A stretch of 64,000 bases of DNA from contig NW_027478599.1 of NCBI RefSeq assembly GCF_051014685.1, positions 496,001-560,000 of the forward strand, in the 5' to 3' direction. Origin of the DNA: Ptiloglossa arizonensis (lineage: Eukaryota; Arthropoda; Insecta; Hymenoptera; Colletidae). Below, piece after piece: positions 34,141 to 46,868 of this stretch. The stretch's first letter is position 1, and every line of letters starts with the position of its first letter. Position numbers and translations under genes: made by a program. A model generated the notes under the pieces. It was not told the DNA's origin and ran no database searches. It worked only from the letters and a program-made list of their open reading frames with translations.

Positions 34141-37100
34141 ATTCTGGTTAAGCGTTTGGGGCAGCAGAAGTGCGAAAAATTAGTTGTCTTCTCAACCATT
34201 TCTTAGCTTCAAATTCCCATATCTCGCGAACGGATTGACCTAACCCAAAAATTCCTATTGCATCTGAAAGTAGAAACTCGCCCGATTACAACGGTATGTG
34301 TATTTTTTCCCTAGGCCATTCTGGTTAAGCGTTTGGGGCAGCAGAAGTGCGAAAAATTTGTTGTTTTCTCAACCATTTCTTAGCTTCAAAGTCCCATATC
34401 TCGCTAGCGGATTGACCTAACCCAAAAATTCCTATTGCATCTGAAAGTAGAAACTCGCCCGATTACAACGGTGTGTGTATTTTTTCCCTAGGCCATTCTG
34501 GTTAACCGTTTGGTGCAGCGGAATTGCGAAAAATTTTTTGCCTTCTCAACCATTTCTTGGCTTCAATATTCCATATCTTGCGAACGGATTGACCTAACCA
34601 AAAAATTCCTATTGCATCTGAAAGTAGAAACTCGCCCGATTACAGCGGTATGTGTATTTTTTCCCTAGGCCATTCTGGTTGAGCGTTTGGAGCAGCAGAA
34701 TTGCGAAAAATTTGTTGCCTTCTCAACTATTTCGTGGCTTCAAACTCCCATATCTCGCGAACCGATTTACCTAACCCAAAAATTCCTATTGCACCTGAAA
34801 GTAGAAACTCGCCCGATTACAACGGTATGTGTATTTTTTCCCTAGGCCATTCTGGTTAAGCGATTGGAGGAGCAGAAGTGCGAAAAATTTGTTGTCTTGT
34901 CAACCATTTCTTAGCTTCAAAGTCCCATACCTCGAGAACGGATTGACCTAACCCAAAAATTGCTATTGTACCTGAAAGTAGAAACTCGTCCGATTACAAC
35001 GGTATGGGTATTTTTTCCGTAGGCCAATCTGGTTAAGCGTTTGGAGCAGCAGAAGTGCGAAAAATTTTTGCCTTCTCAACCATTTCTTGGTTTCAAACTC
35101 CCATATCTCGCGAACGGATTGACCTAACCCAAAAATTCCTATTGCACCTGAAAGTAGAAACTCGCCCGATTAAAACGGTATGTGTATTTTTTCCCTAGGC
35201 CATTCTGGTTAAGCGATTGGAGCAGCAGAAGTGCGAAAAATTTTTTGCCTTCTCAACCATTTCTTGGCTTCAAACTCCCATATCTCGCGAACGGTTTGAC
35301 CTAACCCAAAAATTCCTATTGCATCTGAAAGTGGAAACTCGTCCGATTACAACGGTATGGGTATTTTTTCCCTAGGCCATTCTGGTTAAGCGTTTGGAGC
35401 AGCAGAAGTGCGAAAAATTAGTTGTTTTCTCAACCATTTCTTAGCTTCAAAGTCCCATATCTCGCGAGCGGATTGACCTAACCCAAAAATTCATATTGCA
35501 TCTGAAAGTAGAAACACGCCCGATTACAACGGTATGTGTATTTTTCCCTAGGCCATTCTGGTTAAGCGTTTGGAGCAGCAGAAGTGCGAAAAATTTGTTG
35601 TCTTCTCAACAATTTCGAAGCTTCAAACTCCCACATCTCGCGAACGGATAAACCTAACCCAAAAATTGCTATTGTACCTGAAAGTAGAAACTTGTCCGAT
35701 TACAACGGTATGTGTATTTTTTCCCTAGGCTATTCTGGTTAAGCGTTTGGTGCAGCGGAATTGCGAAAAATTTTTTGACTTCTCAACCATTTCTTGGCTT
35801 CAATCTCCCATATCTTGCGAACGGATTGACCTAACCAAAAAATTCCTATTGCATCTGAATGTATAAACTCGCCCGATTACATCGGTATGTGTATTTTTTC
35901 CCAAGGCCATTCTGGTTAAGCGATTGGAGCAGCAGAAGTGCGAAAAATTTTTTGCCTTCTCAACCATTTCTTGGCTTCAATATCCCATATCTTGCGAACG
36001 GATTGACCTAACCCAAAAATTCCTATTGCATCTGAAAGGAGAAACTCGTCCGATTACAACGGTATGGGTATTTTTTCCGTAGGCCATTCTGGTTAAGCGT
36101 TTGGAGCAGCAGAATTGCGAAAAATTTGTTGTCTTCTCAACCATTTCTTAGCTTCAAAGTCCCATATCTCGCGAACGGATTGACCTAACCCAAAAATTCC
36201 TATTGTAACTTAAAAGTAGAAACTCGTCCGATTACAACGGTATGGGTATTTTTTCCCTAGGCCATTCTGGTTAAGCGTTTGGAGCAGCAGAAGTGCGAAA
36301 AATTTTTTGACTTCTCAACCATTTCTTGGCTTCAATCTCCCATATCTCGCGAACGGATTAACCTAACCCAAAAATTCCTATTGCGTCTGAAAGTAGAAAC
36401 TCGCCCGATTACAACGGTATGTGTATTTTTTCCCTAGGCCATTCTGGTTAAGCGTTTGGGGCAGCAGAAGTGCGAAAAATTAGTTGTCTTCTCAACCATT
36501 TCTTAGCTTCAAATTCCCATATCTCGCGAACGGATTGACCTAACCCAAAAATTCCTATTGCATCTGAAAGTAGAAACTCGCCCGATTACAACGGTATGTG
36601 TATTTTTTCCCTAGGCCATTCTGGTTAAGCGTTTGGGGCAGCAGAAGTGCGAAAAATTTGTTGTTTTCTCAACCATTTCTTAGCTTCAAAGTCCCATATC
36701 TCGCTAGCGGATTGACCTAACCCAAAAATTCCTATTGCATCTGAAAGTAGAAACTCGCCCGATTACAACGGTGTGTGTATTTTTTCCCTAGGCCATTCTG
36801 GTTAACCGTTTGGTGCAGCGGAATTGCGAAAAATTTTTTGCCTTCTCAACCATTTCTTGGCTTCAATATTCCATATCTTGCGAACGGATTGACCTAACCA
36901 AAAAATTCCTATTGCATCTGAAAGTAGAAACTCGCCCGATTACAGCGGTATGTGTATTTTTTCCCTAGGCCATTCTGGTTGAGCGTTTGGAGCAGCAGAA
37001 TTGCGAAAAATTTGTTGCCTTCTCAACTATTTCGTGGCTTCAAACTCCCATATCTCGCGAACCGATTTACCTAACCCAAAAATTCCTATTGCACCTGAAA

Positions 37101-37180
37101 GTAGAAACTCGCCCGATTACAACGGTATGTGTATTTTTTCCCTAGGCCATTCTGGTTAACCGTTTGGTGCAGCAGAAGTG
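34141..37180 (+). repeat. Two partial copies of a 13-monomer block
   Basis: TCTCGCTAGCGG (about 34402/36702), CAATATTCCATATC (about 34565/36867) and CGAACCGATTTACC (about 34757/37058) recur 2,300 bp (13 monomers) apart. The copies then split: 34861 continues GCGATTGGAGGAGCAG, while the second copy joins a CCGTTTGGTGCAGCAG hybrid and TTTTTTGCC (about 37170), skipping two monomers relative to the first. Confidence 0.75.
35600..36390 (+). repeat. ~790-bp block shared with 39320-40110
   Basis: CCCACATCTCGCGAACGGATAAACC, written as CCCACATCTCG then GGATAAACC (about 35629), and GAATGTATAAACTCG (about 35865) recur about 3.72 kb (21 monomers) downstream. So does a TTTTTTGACTTCTC monomer with CTATTGCGTCTGAAAG. 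The right copy then turns into a class-B monomer (GAAAATCG, GGTAAGTG). Each copy also has private changes. Confidence 0.7.
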
Positions 37181-39320
37181 CGAAAAATTTTTTGCCTTCT
37201 CAACCATTTCTTGGCTTCAAACTCCCATATCTCGCGAACGGTTTGACCTAACCCAAAAATTCCTATTGCATCTGAAAGTGGAAACTCGTCCGATTACAAC
37301 GGTATGGGTATTTTTTCCCTAGGCCATTCTGGTTAAGCGTTTGGAGCAGCAGAAGTGCGAAAAATTAGTTGTTTTCTCAACCATTTCTTAGCTTCGAAGT
37401 CCCATATCTCGCGAGCGGATTGACCTAACCCAAAAATTCATATTGCATCTGAAAGTAGAAACACGCCCGATTACAACGGTATGTGTATTTTTCCCTAGGC
37501 CATTCTGGTTAAGCGTTTGGAGCAGCAGAAGTGCGAAAAATTTTTGCCTTCTCAACCATTTCTTGGCTTCAAACTCCCATATCTCGCGAACGGATTGACC
37601 TAACCCAAAAATTCCTATTGCGTCTGAAAGTCGAAACTCGCCCGATTACAACGGTATGTGTATTTTTTCCCTAGGCCATTCTGGTTAAGCGTTTGGTGCA
37701 GCGGAATTGCGAAAAATTTTTTGACTTCTCAACCATTTCTTGGCTTCAATCTCCCATATCTTGCGAACGGATTGACCTAACCAAAAAATTCCTATTGCAT
37801 CTGAATGTAGAAACTCGCCCGATTACATCGGTATGTGTATTTTTTCCCAAGGCCATTCTGGTTAAGCGATTGGAGGAGCAGAAGTGCGAAAAATTTGTTG
37901 TCTTGTCAACCATTTCTTAGCTTCAAAGTCCCATACCTCGAGAACGGATTGACCTAACCCAAAAATTGCTATTGTACCTGAAAGTAGAAACTCGTCCGAT
38001 TACAACGGTATGGGTATTTTTTCCGTAGGCCAATCTGGTTAAGCGTTTGGAGCAGCAGAAGTGCGAAAAATTTTTGCCTTCTCAACCATTTCTTGGTTTC
38101 AAACTCCCATATCTCGCGAACGGATTGACCTAACCCAAAAATTCCTATTGCACCTGAAAGTAGAAACTCGCCCGATTAAAACGGTATGTGTATTTTTTCC
38201 CTAGGCCATTCTGGTTAAGCGATTGGAGCAGCAGAAGTGCGAAAAATTTTTTGCCTTCTCAACCATTTCTTGGCTTCAAACTCCCATATCTCGCGAACGG
38301 TTTGACCTAACCCAAAAATTCCTATTGCATCTGAAAGTGGAAACTCGTCCGATTACAACGGTATGGGTATTTTTTCCCTAGGCCATTCTGGTTAAGCGTT
38401 TGGAGCAGCAGAAGTGCGAAAAATTAGTTGTTTTCTCAACCATTTCTTAGCTTCAAAGTCCCATATCTCGCGAGCGGATTGACCTAACCCAAAAATTCAT
38501 ATTGCATCTGAAAGTAGAAACACGCCCGATTACAACGGTATGTGTATTTTTCCCTAGGCCATTCTGGTTAAGCGTTTGGAGCAGCAGAAGTGCGAAAAAT
38601 TTTTGCCTTCTCAACCATTTCTTGGCTTCAAACTCCCATATCTCGCGAACGGATTGACCTAACCCAAAAATTCCTATTGCGTCTGAAAGTCGAAACTCGC
38701 CCGATTACAACGGTATGTGTATTTTTTCCCTAGGCCATTCTGGTTAAGCGTTTGGTGCAGCGGAATTGCGAAAAATTTTTTGACTTCTCAACCATTTCTT
38801 GGCTTCAATCTCCCATATCTTGCGAACGGATTGACCTAACCAAAAAATTCCTATTGCATCTGAATGTAGAAACTCGCCCGATTACATCGGTATGTGTATT
38901 TTTTCCCAAGGCCATTCTGGTTAAGCGATTGGAGGAGCAGAAGTGCGAAAAATTTGTTGTCTTGTCAACCATTTCTTAGCTTCAAAGTTCCATACCTCGA
39001 GAACGGATTGACCTAACCCAAAAATTGCTATTGTACCTGAAAGTAGAAACTCGTCCGATTACAACGGTATGGGTATTTTTTCCGTAGGCCATTCTGGTTA
39101 AGCGTTTGGAGCAGCAGAATTGCGAAAAATTTGTTGTCTTCTCAACCATTTCTTAGCTTCAAAGTCCCATATCTCGCGAACGGATTGACCTAACCCAAAA
39201 ATTCCTATTGTAACTTAAAAGTAGAAACTCGTCCGATTACAACGGTATGGGTATTTTTTCCCTAGGCCATTCTGGTTAAGCGTTTGGAGCAGCAGAAGTG
39301 CGAAAAATTTGTTGTCTTCT
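37180..39320 (+). repeat. 6-monomer tandem duplication (~1.06 kb per copy)
   Basis: GAACGGTTTGACC (37236/38296), the ATTCATATTGC cassette (37436/38495) and GTGCAGCGG class-C starts (about 37696/38755) all recur 1,059-1,060 bp apart. Part of the same unit, with CCGTAGGCCAATCTGG and CTTGGTTTC, also occurs near 35020. This is the last place where the ATTCATATTGC cassette is seen. Confidence 0.82.
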
Positions 39321-40529
39321 CAACAATTTCGTAGCTTCAAACTCCCACATCTCGCGAACGGATAAACCTAACCCAAAAATTGCTATTGTACCTGAAAGTA
39401 GAAACTTGTCCGATTACAACGGTATGTGTATTTTTTCCCTAGGCCATTCTGGTTAAGCGTTTGGTGCAGCGGAATTGCGAAAAATTTTTTGACTTCTCAA
39501 CCATTTCTTGGCTTCATTCTCCCATATCTTGCGAACGGATTGACCTAACCAAAAAATTCCTATTGCATCTGAATGTATAAACTCGCCCGATTACATCGGT
39601 ATGTGTATTTTTTCCCAAGGCCATTCTGGTTAAGCGATTGGAGCAGCAGAAGTGCGAAAAATTTGTTGTCTTGTCAACCATTTCTTAGCTTCAAAGTTCC
39701 ATACCTCGAGAACGGATTGACCTAACCCAAAAATTGCTATTGTACCTGAAAGTAGAAACTCGTCCGATTACAACGGTATGGGTATTTTTTCCGTAGGCCA
39801 TTCTGGTTAAGCGTTTGGAGCAGCAGAATTGCGAAAAATTTGTTGTCTTCTCAACCATTTCTTAGCTTCAAAGTCCCATATCTCGCGAACGGATTGACCT
39901 AACCCAAAAATTCCTATTGTAACTTAAAAGTAGAAACTCGTCCGATTACAACGGTATGGGTATTTTTTCCCTAGGCCATTCTGGTTAAGCGTTTGGAGCA
40001 GCAGAAGTGCGAAAAATTTTTTGACTTCTCAACCATTTCTTGGCTTCAATCTCCCATATCTCGCGAACGGATTAACCTAACCCAAAAATTCCTATTGCGT
40101 CTGAAAGTAGAAAATCGCCCGATTACAACGGTAAGTGTATTTTTTCCCTGGGCCATTCAGGTTAAGCGTTTGGAGCCGCAGAATTGCGAAAAATTTTTTG
40201 CCTTCTCATTCATTTCTTGGCTTCAAACTCTCATATCTCGCGAACGGATTGACCTAACCCAAAAATTCCTGTTGCGTCTGAAATTAGAAACTCGCCCGAT
40301 TACAACGGTATGTGTATTTTTTCCCTAGGCCATTCTGGTTAAGCGTTTGGAGCAGCAGAATTGCGAAAAATTAGTTGTCCTCTCAACCATTTCTTAGCTT
40401 CAAACTCCCATATCTCGCGAACGGATTGACCTAACCCAAAAATTCCTATTGCATCTGAAAGTAGAAGCTCGCCCCATTACAGCGGTATGTGAATTTTTTC
40501 CCTAGGCCATTCTGGTTAAGCGATTGGAG

Positions 40530-43063
40530 CAGCAGAAGTGCGAAAAATTTGTTGTCTTGTCAAACATTTCTTAGCTTCAAAGTTCCATATCTCGAGAACG
40601 GATTGACCTAACCCAAAAATTGCTATTGTAACTGAAAGTAGAAGCTCGTCCGATTACAACGGTATGGGTATTTTTGCCCTAGGACATTCTGGTTAAGCGT
40701 TTGGAGCAGCAGAAGTGCGAAAAATTTGTTGTTTTCTCAACCATTTCTTAGCTTCAAAGTCCCATAACTCGCGAACGGATTGACCTAACCCAAAAATTCC
40801 TATTGTAACTGAAAGTAGAAACTCGCCCGATTACAACGGTATGTGTATTTTTTTCCCTAGGCCATTCTGGTTAAGCGTTTGGGGCAGCAGAAGTGCGAAA
40901 AATTTGTTGTTTTCTCAACCATTTCTTAGCTTCAAAGTCCCATATCTCGCGAGCGGATTGACCTAACCCAAAAATTCCTATTGCATCTGAAAGTAGAAAC
41001 TCGCCCGATTACAACGGTGTGTGTATTTTTTCCCTAGGCCATTCTGGTTAAGCGTTTGGAGCAGCAGAATTGCGAAAAATTTTTTGCCTTCTCAACCATT
41101 TCTTGGCTTCAAACTCCCATATCTCGCGAACGAATTAACCTAACCCAAAAATTCCTATTGCATCTGAAAGTAGAAAATCGCCCGATTACAACGGTAAGTG
41201 TATTTTTTCCCTGGGCCATTCTGGTTAAGCGTTTGGAGCCGCAGAATTGCGAAAAATTTTTTGCCTTCTCATTCATTTCTTGGCTTCAAACTCTCATATC
41301 TCGCGAACGGATTGACCTAACCCAAAAAATCCTATTGCATCTGAAAGTAGAAGCTCGCCCGATTGCAGCGGTATGTGTATTTTTTCCCTAGGCCACTCTG
41401 GTTAAGCGTTTGGGGCAGCAGAAGTGCGAAAAATTAGTCGTCTTCTCAACCATTTCTTAGCTTCAAATTCCCATATCTCGCGAACGGATTGACCTAACCC
41501 AAAAATTCCTATTGCATCTGAAAGTAGAAACTCGCCCGATTACAACGGTATGTGAATTTTTTCCCTGGGCCATTCTGGTTAAGCGTTTGGAGCAGCAGAA
41601 GTGCGAAAAATTAGTTGTCTTCTCAACCATTTCTTAGCTTCAAATTCCCATATCTCGCGAACGGATTGACCTAACCCAAAGATTCCTATAGCATCTGAAA
41701 GTAGATGCTCGCCCGATTACAACGGTATGTGAATTTTTTCCCTAGGCCATTCTGGTTAACCGTTTGGTGCAGCGGAATTGCGAAAAATTTTTTGCCTTCT
41801 CAACCATTTCTTGGCTTCAATATCCCATATCTTGCGAACGGATTGACCTAACCAAAAAATTCCTATTGCATCTGAAAGTAGAAACTCGCCCGATTACAGC
41901 GGTATGTGTATTTTTTCCCTAGGCCATTCTGGTTAAGCGTTTGGAGCAGCAGAAGTGCGAAAAATTTGTTGTCTTGTCAAACATTTCTTAGCTTCAAAGT
42001 CCCATATCTCGAGAACGGATTGACCTAACCCAAAAATTGCTATTGTAACTGAAAGTAGAAGCTCGTCCGATTACAACGGTATGGGTATTTTTGCCCTAGG
42101 ACATTCTGGTTAAGCGTTTGGAGCAGCAGAAGTGCGAAAAATTTGTTGTTTTCTCAACCATTTCTTAGCTTCAAAGTCCCATAACTCGCGAACGGATTGA
42201 CCTAACCCAAAAATTCCTATTGTAACTGAAAGTAGAAACTCGCCCGATTACAACGGTATGTGTATTTTTTTCCCTAGGCCATTCTGGTTAAGCGTTTGGG
42301 GCAGCAGAAGTGCGAAAAATTTGTTGTTTTCTCAACCATTTCTTAGCTTCAAAGTCCCATATCTCGCGAGCGGATTGACCTAACCCAAAAATTCCTATTG
42401 CATCTGAAAGTAGAAACTCGCCCGATTACAACGGTGTGTGTATTTTTTCCCTAGGCCATTCTGGTTAAGCGTTTGGAGCAGCAGAATTGCGAAAAATTTT
42501 TTGCCTTCTCAACCATTTCTTGGCTTCAAACTCCCATATCTCGCGAACGAATTAACCTAACCCAAAAATTCCTATTGCATCTGAAAGTAGAAAATCGCCC
42601 GATTACAACGGTAAGTGTATTTTTTCCCTGGGCCATTCTGGTTAAGCGTTTGGAGCCGCAGAATTGCGAAAAATTTTTTGCCTTCTCATTCATTTCTTGG
42701 CTTCAAACTCTCATATCTCGCGAACGGATTGACCTAACCCAAAAAATCCTATTGCATCTGAAAGTAGAAGCTCGCCCGATTGCAGCGGTATGTGTATTTT
42801 TTCCCTAGGCCATTCTGGTTAAGCGTTTGGGGCAGCAGAAGTGAGAAAAATTAGTCGTCTTCTCAACCATTTCTTAGCTTCAAATTCCCATATCTCGCGA
42901 ACGGATTGACCTAACCCAAAAATTCCTATTGCATCTGAAAGTAGAAACTCGCCCGATTACAACGGTATGTGAATTTTTTCCCTGGGCCATTCTGGTTAAG
43001 CGTTTGGAGCAGCAGAAGTGCGAAAAATTAGTTGTCTTCTCAACCATTTCTTAGCTTCAAAGT
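40530..43063 (+). repeat. 8-monomer tandem duplication (1,417 bp per copy)
   Basis: TTGTCAAACATTTC, TTTTTGCCCTAGGACATTCTGG in two parts, the 7-T run TTTTTTTCCCTAGG and CGAACGAATTAACC recur exactly 1,417 bp apart (for example GGTATGGG at 40661 and 42078). Copy 1 spans 40530-41946. Copy 2 runs from 41947 to about 43063, where CAAAGTCCC replaces CAAATTCCC. One base differs at GCAGAAGTGAG (about 42844). Confidence 0.83.
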
Positions 43064-43150
43064 CCCATATCTCGAGAACGGATTGACCTAACCCAAAAAT
43101 TGCTGTTGTAACTGAAAGTAGAAGCTCGTCCGATTACAACGGTATGGGTA

Positions 43151-46100
43151 TTTTTTCCCTAGGCCATTCTGGTTAAGCGTTTGGAGCAGCAGAATTGCGA
43201 AAAATTTTTTGCCTTCTCAACCATTTCTTGGCTTCAAACTCCCATATCTCGCGAACGGATTGACCTAACCCAAAAATTCCTAGTGCATCTGAAAGTAGAA
43301 TCTCGCCCGATTACAGCGGTATGTGAATTTTTTCCCTAGGCCATTCTGGTTAAGCGATTGGAGCAGCAGAAGTGCGAAAAATTTGTTGTCTTGTCAACCA
43401 TTTCTTAGCTTCAAAGTCCCATATCTCGCGAACGGATTGACCTAACCCAAAAATTCCTGTTGCGTCTGAAATTAGAAACTCGCCCGATTACAACGGTATG
43501 TGTATTTTTTCCCTAGGCCACTCTGGTTAAGCGTTTGGAGCAGCAGAAGTGCGAAAAATTTGTTGTCTTCTCAACCATTTCTTAGCTTCAAAGTCCCATA
43601 TCTCGCGAACGGATTGACCTAACCCAAAAATTCCTATTGTAACTGAAAGCAGAAACTCGCCCGATTAGAACGGTATGTGTATTTTTTCCCTAGCCCATTC
43701 TGGTTAAGCGATTGGAGCCGCAGAATTGCGAAAAATTTTTTGCCTTCTCATTCATTTCTTGGCTTCAAACTCTCATATCTCGCGAACGGATTGACCTAAC
43801 CCAAAAATTCCTATTGCATCTGAAAGTAGAAACTCGCCCGATTACAGCGGTATGTGTATTTTTTCCCTAGGCCATTCTGGTTAAGCGTTTGGGGCAGCAG
43901 AAGTGCGAAAAATTAGTTGTCTTCTCAACCATTTCTTAGCTTCAAATTCCCATATCTCGCGAACGGATTGACCTAACCCAAAAATTCCTATTGCATCTGA
44001 AAGTAGAAACTCGCCCGATTACAACGTTATGTGTATTTTTTCCCTAGGCCATTCTGGTTAAGCGTTTGGGGCAGCAGAAGTGCGAAAAATTTGTTGTTTT
44101 CTCAACCATTTCTTAGCTTCAAAGTCCCATATCTCGCGAGCGGATTGACCTAACCCAAAAATTCCTATTGCATCTGAAAGTAGAAACTCGCCCGATTACA
44201 ACGGTGTGTGTATTTTTTCCCTAGGCCATTCTGGTTAACCGTTTGGTGCAGCGGAATTGCGAAAAATTTTTTGCCTTCTCAACCATTTCTTGGCTTCAAT
44301 ATCCCATATCTTGCGAACGGATTGACCTAACCAAAAAATTCCTATTGCATCTGAAAGTAGAAACTCGCCCGATTACAGCGGTATGTGTATTTTTTCCCTA
44401 GGCCATTCTGGTTGAGCGTTTGGAGCAGCAGAATTGCGAAAAATTTGTTGCCTTCTCAACTATTTCGTGGCTTCAAAGTCCCATATCTCGCGAACCGATT
44501 GACCTAACCCAAAAATTCCTATTGCACCTGAAAGTAGAAACTCGCCCGATTACAACGGTATGTGTATTTTTTCCCTAGGCCATTCTGGTTAAGCGATTGG
44601 AGCAGCAGAAGTGCGAAAAATTTTTTGCCTTCTCAACCATTTCTTGGCTTCAAACTCCCATATCTCGCGAACGGTTTGACCTAACCCAAAAATTCCTATT
44701 GCATCTGAAAGTGGAAACTCGTCCGATTATAACGGTATGGGTATTTTTTCCCTAGGCCATTCTGGTTAAGCGTTTGGAGCAGCAGAAGTGCGAAAAATTT
44801 TTTGCCTTCTCAACCATTTCTTGGCTTCAAACTCCCATATCTCGCTAACGGATTGACCTAACCCAAAAATTCCTGTTGCGTCTGAAATTAGAAACTCGCC
44901 CGATTACAACGGTATGTGTATTTTTTCCCTAGGCCATTCTGGTTAAGCGTTTGGAGCAGCAGAATTGCGAAAAATTAGTTGTCCTCTCAACCATTTCTTA
45001 GCTTCAAACTCCCATATCTCGCGAACGGATTGACCTAACCCAAAAATTCCTATTGCATCTGAAAGTAGAAGCTCGCCCCATTACAGCGGTATGTGAATTT
45101 TTTCCCTAGGCCATTCTGGTTAAGCGATTGGAGCAGCAGAAGTGCGAAAAATTTGTTGTCTTGTCAAACATTTCTTAGCTTCAAAGTCCCATATCTCGAG
45201 AACGGATTGACCTAACCCAAAAATTGCTATTGTAACTGAAAGTAGAAGCTCGTCCGATTACAACGGTATGGGTATTTTTTTCCCTAGGCCATTCTGGTTA
45301 AGCGTTTGGGGCAGCAGAAGTGCGAAAAATTTGTTATTTTCTCAACCATTTCTTAGCTTCAAAGTCCCATATCTCGCGAGCGGATTGACCTAACCCAAAA
45401 ATTCCTATTGCATCTGAAAGTAGAAACTCGCCCGATTACAACGGTGTGTGTATTTTTTCCCTAGGCCATTCTGGTTAAGCGTTTGGAGCAGCAGAATTGC
45501 GAAAAATTTTTTGCCTTCTCAACCATTTCTTGGCTTCAAACTCCCATATCTCGCGAACGAATTAACCTAACCCAAAAATTCCTATTGCATCTGAAAGTAG
45601 AAAATCGCCCGATTACAACGGTAAGTGTATTTTTTCCGTGGGCCATTCTGGTTAAGCGTTTGGAGCCGCAGAATTGCGAAAAATTTTTTGCCTTCTCATT
45701 CATTTCTTGGCTTCAAACTCTCATATCTCGCGAACGGATTGACCTAACCCAAAAAATCCTATTGCATCTGAAAGTAGAAGCTCGCCCGATTGCAGCGGTA
45801 TGTGTATTTTTTCCCTAGGCCATTCTGGTTAAGCGTTTGGGGCAGCAGAAGTGCGAAAAATTAGTCGTCTTCTCAACCATTTCTTAGCTTCAAATTCCCA
45901 TATCTCGCGAACGGATTGACCTAACCCAAAAATTCCTATTGCATCTGAAAGTAGAAACTCGCCCGATTACAACGGTATGTGAATTTTTTCCCTGGGCCAT
46001 TCTGGTTAAGCGTTTGGAGCAGCAGAAGTGCGAAAAATTAGTTGTCTTCTCAACCATTTCTTAGCTTCAAATTCCCATATCTCGCGAACGGATTGACCTA

Positions 46101-46868
46101 ACCCAAAGATTCCTATAGCATCTGAAAGTAGATGCTCGCCCGATTACAACGGTATGTGAATTTTTTCCCTAGGCCATTCTGGTTAACCGTTTGGTGCAGC
46201 GGAATTGCGAAAAATTTTTTGCCTTCTCAACCATTTCTTGGCTTCAATATCCCATATCTTGCGAACGGATTGACCTAACCAAAAAATTCCTATTGCATCT
46301 GAAAGTAGAAACTCGCCCGATTACAGCGGTATGTGTATTTTTTCCCTAGGCCATTCTGGTTAAGCGTTTGGAGCAGCAGAAGTGCGAAAAATTTGTTGTC
46401 TTGTCAACCATTTCTTAGCTTCAAAGTCCCATATCTCGAGAACGGATTGACCTAACCCAAAAATTGCTGTTGTAACTGAAAGTAGAAGCTCGTCCGATTA
46501 CAACGGTATGGGTATTTTTTCCCTAGGACATTCTGGTTAAGCGTTTGGAGCAGAGAAGTGCGAAAAATTTGTTGTTTTCTCAACCATTTCTTAGCTTCAA
46601 AGTCCCATAACTCGCGAACGGATTGACCTAACCCAAAAATTCCTATTGTAACTGAAAGTAGAAACTCGCCCGATTACAACGGTATGTGTATTTTTTTCCC
46701 TAGGCCATTCTGGTTAAGCGTTTGGGGCAGCAGAGGTGCGAAAAATTTGTTGTTTTCTCAACCATTTCTTAGCTTCAAAGTCCCATATCTCGCGAACGGA
46801 TTGACCTAACCCAAAAATTCCTATTGCATCTGAAAGTAGAAACTCGCCCGATTACAACGGTGTGTGTA
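43151..46868 (+). repeat. 21-monomer HOR, copy A (3,718 bp)
   Basis: CTAGTGCATCTG recurs at 43281, 46999 and 50717, exactly 3,718 bp apart each time. Private markers of this unit are ACAACGTTATG (about 44025), GATTATAACGG (about 44727), TCTCGCTAACGG (about 44842) and GGAGCAGAGAAG (about 46548). Against copy B I found only a handful of single-base differences, such as GTTATTTTC near 45333 and CCGTGGG near 45635. Confidence 0.9.
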
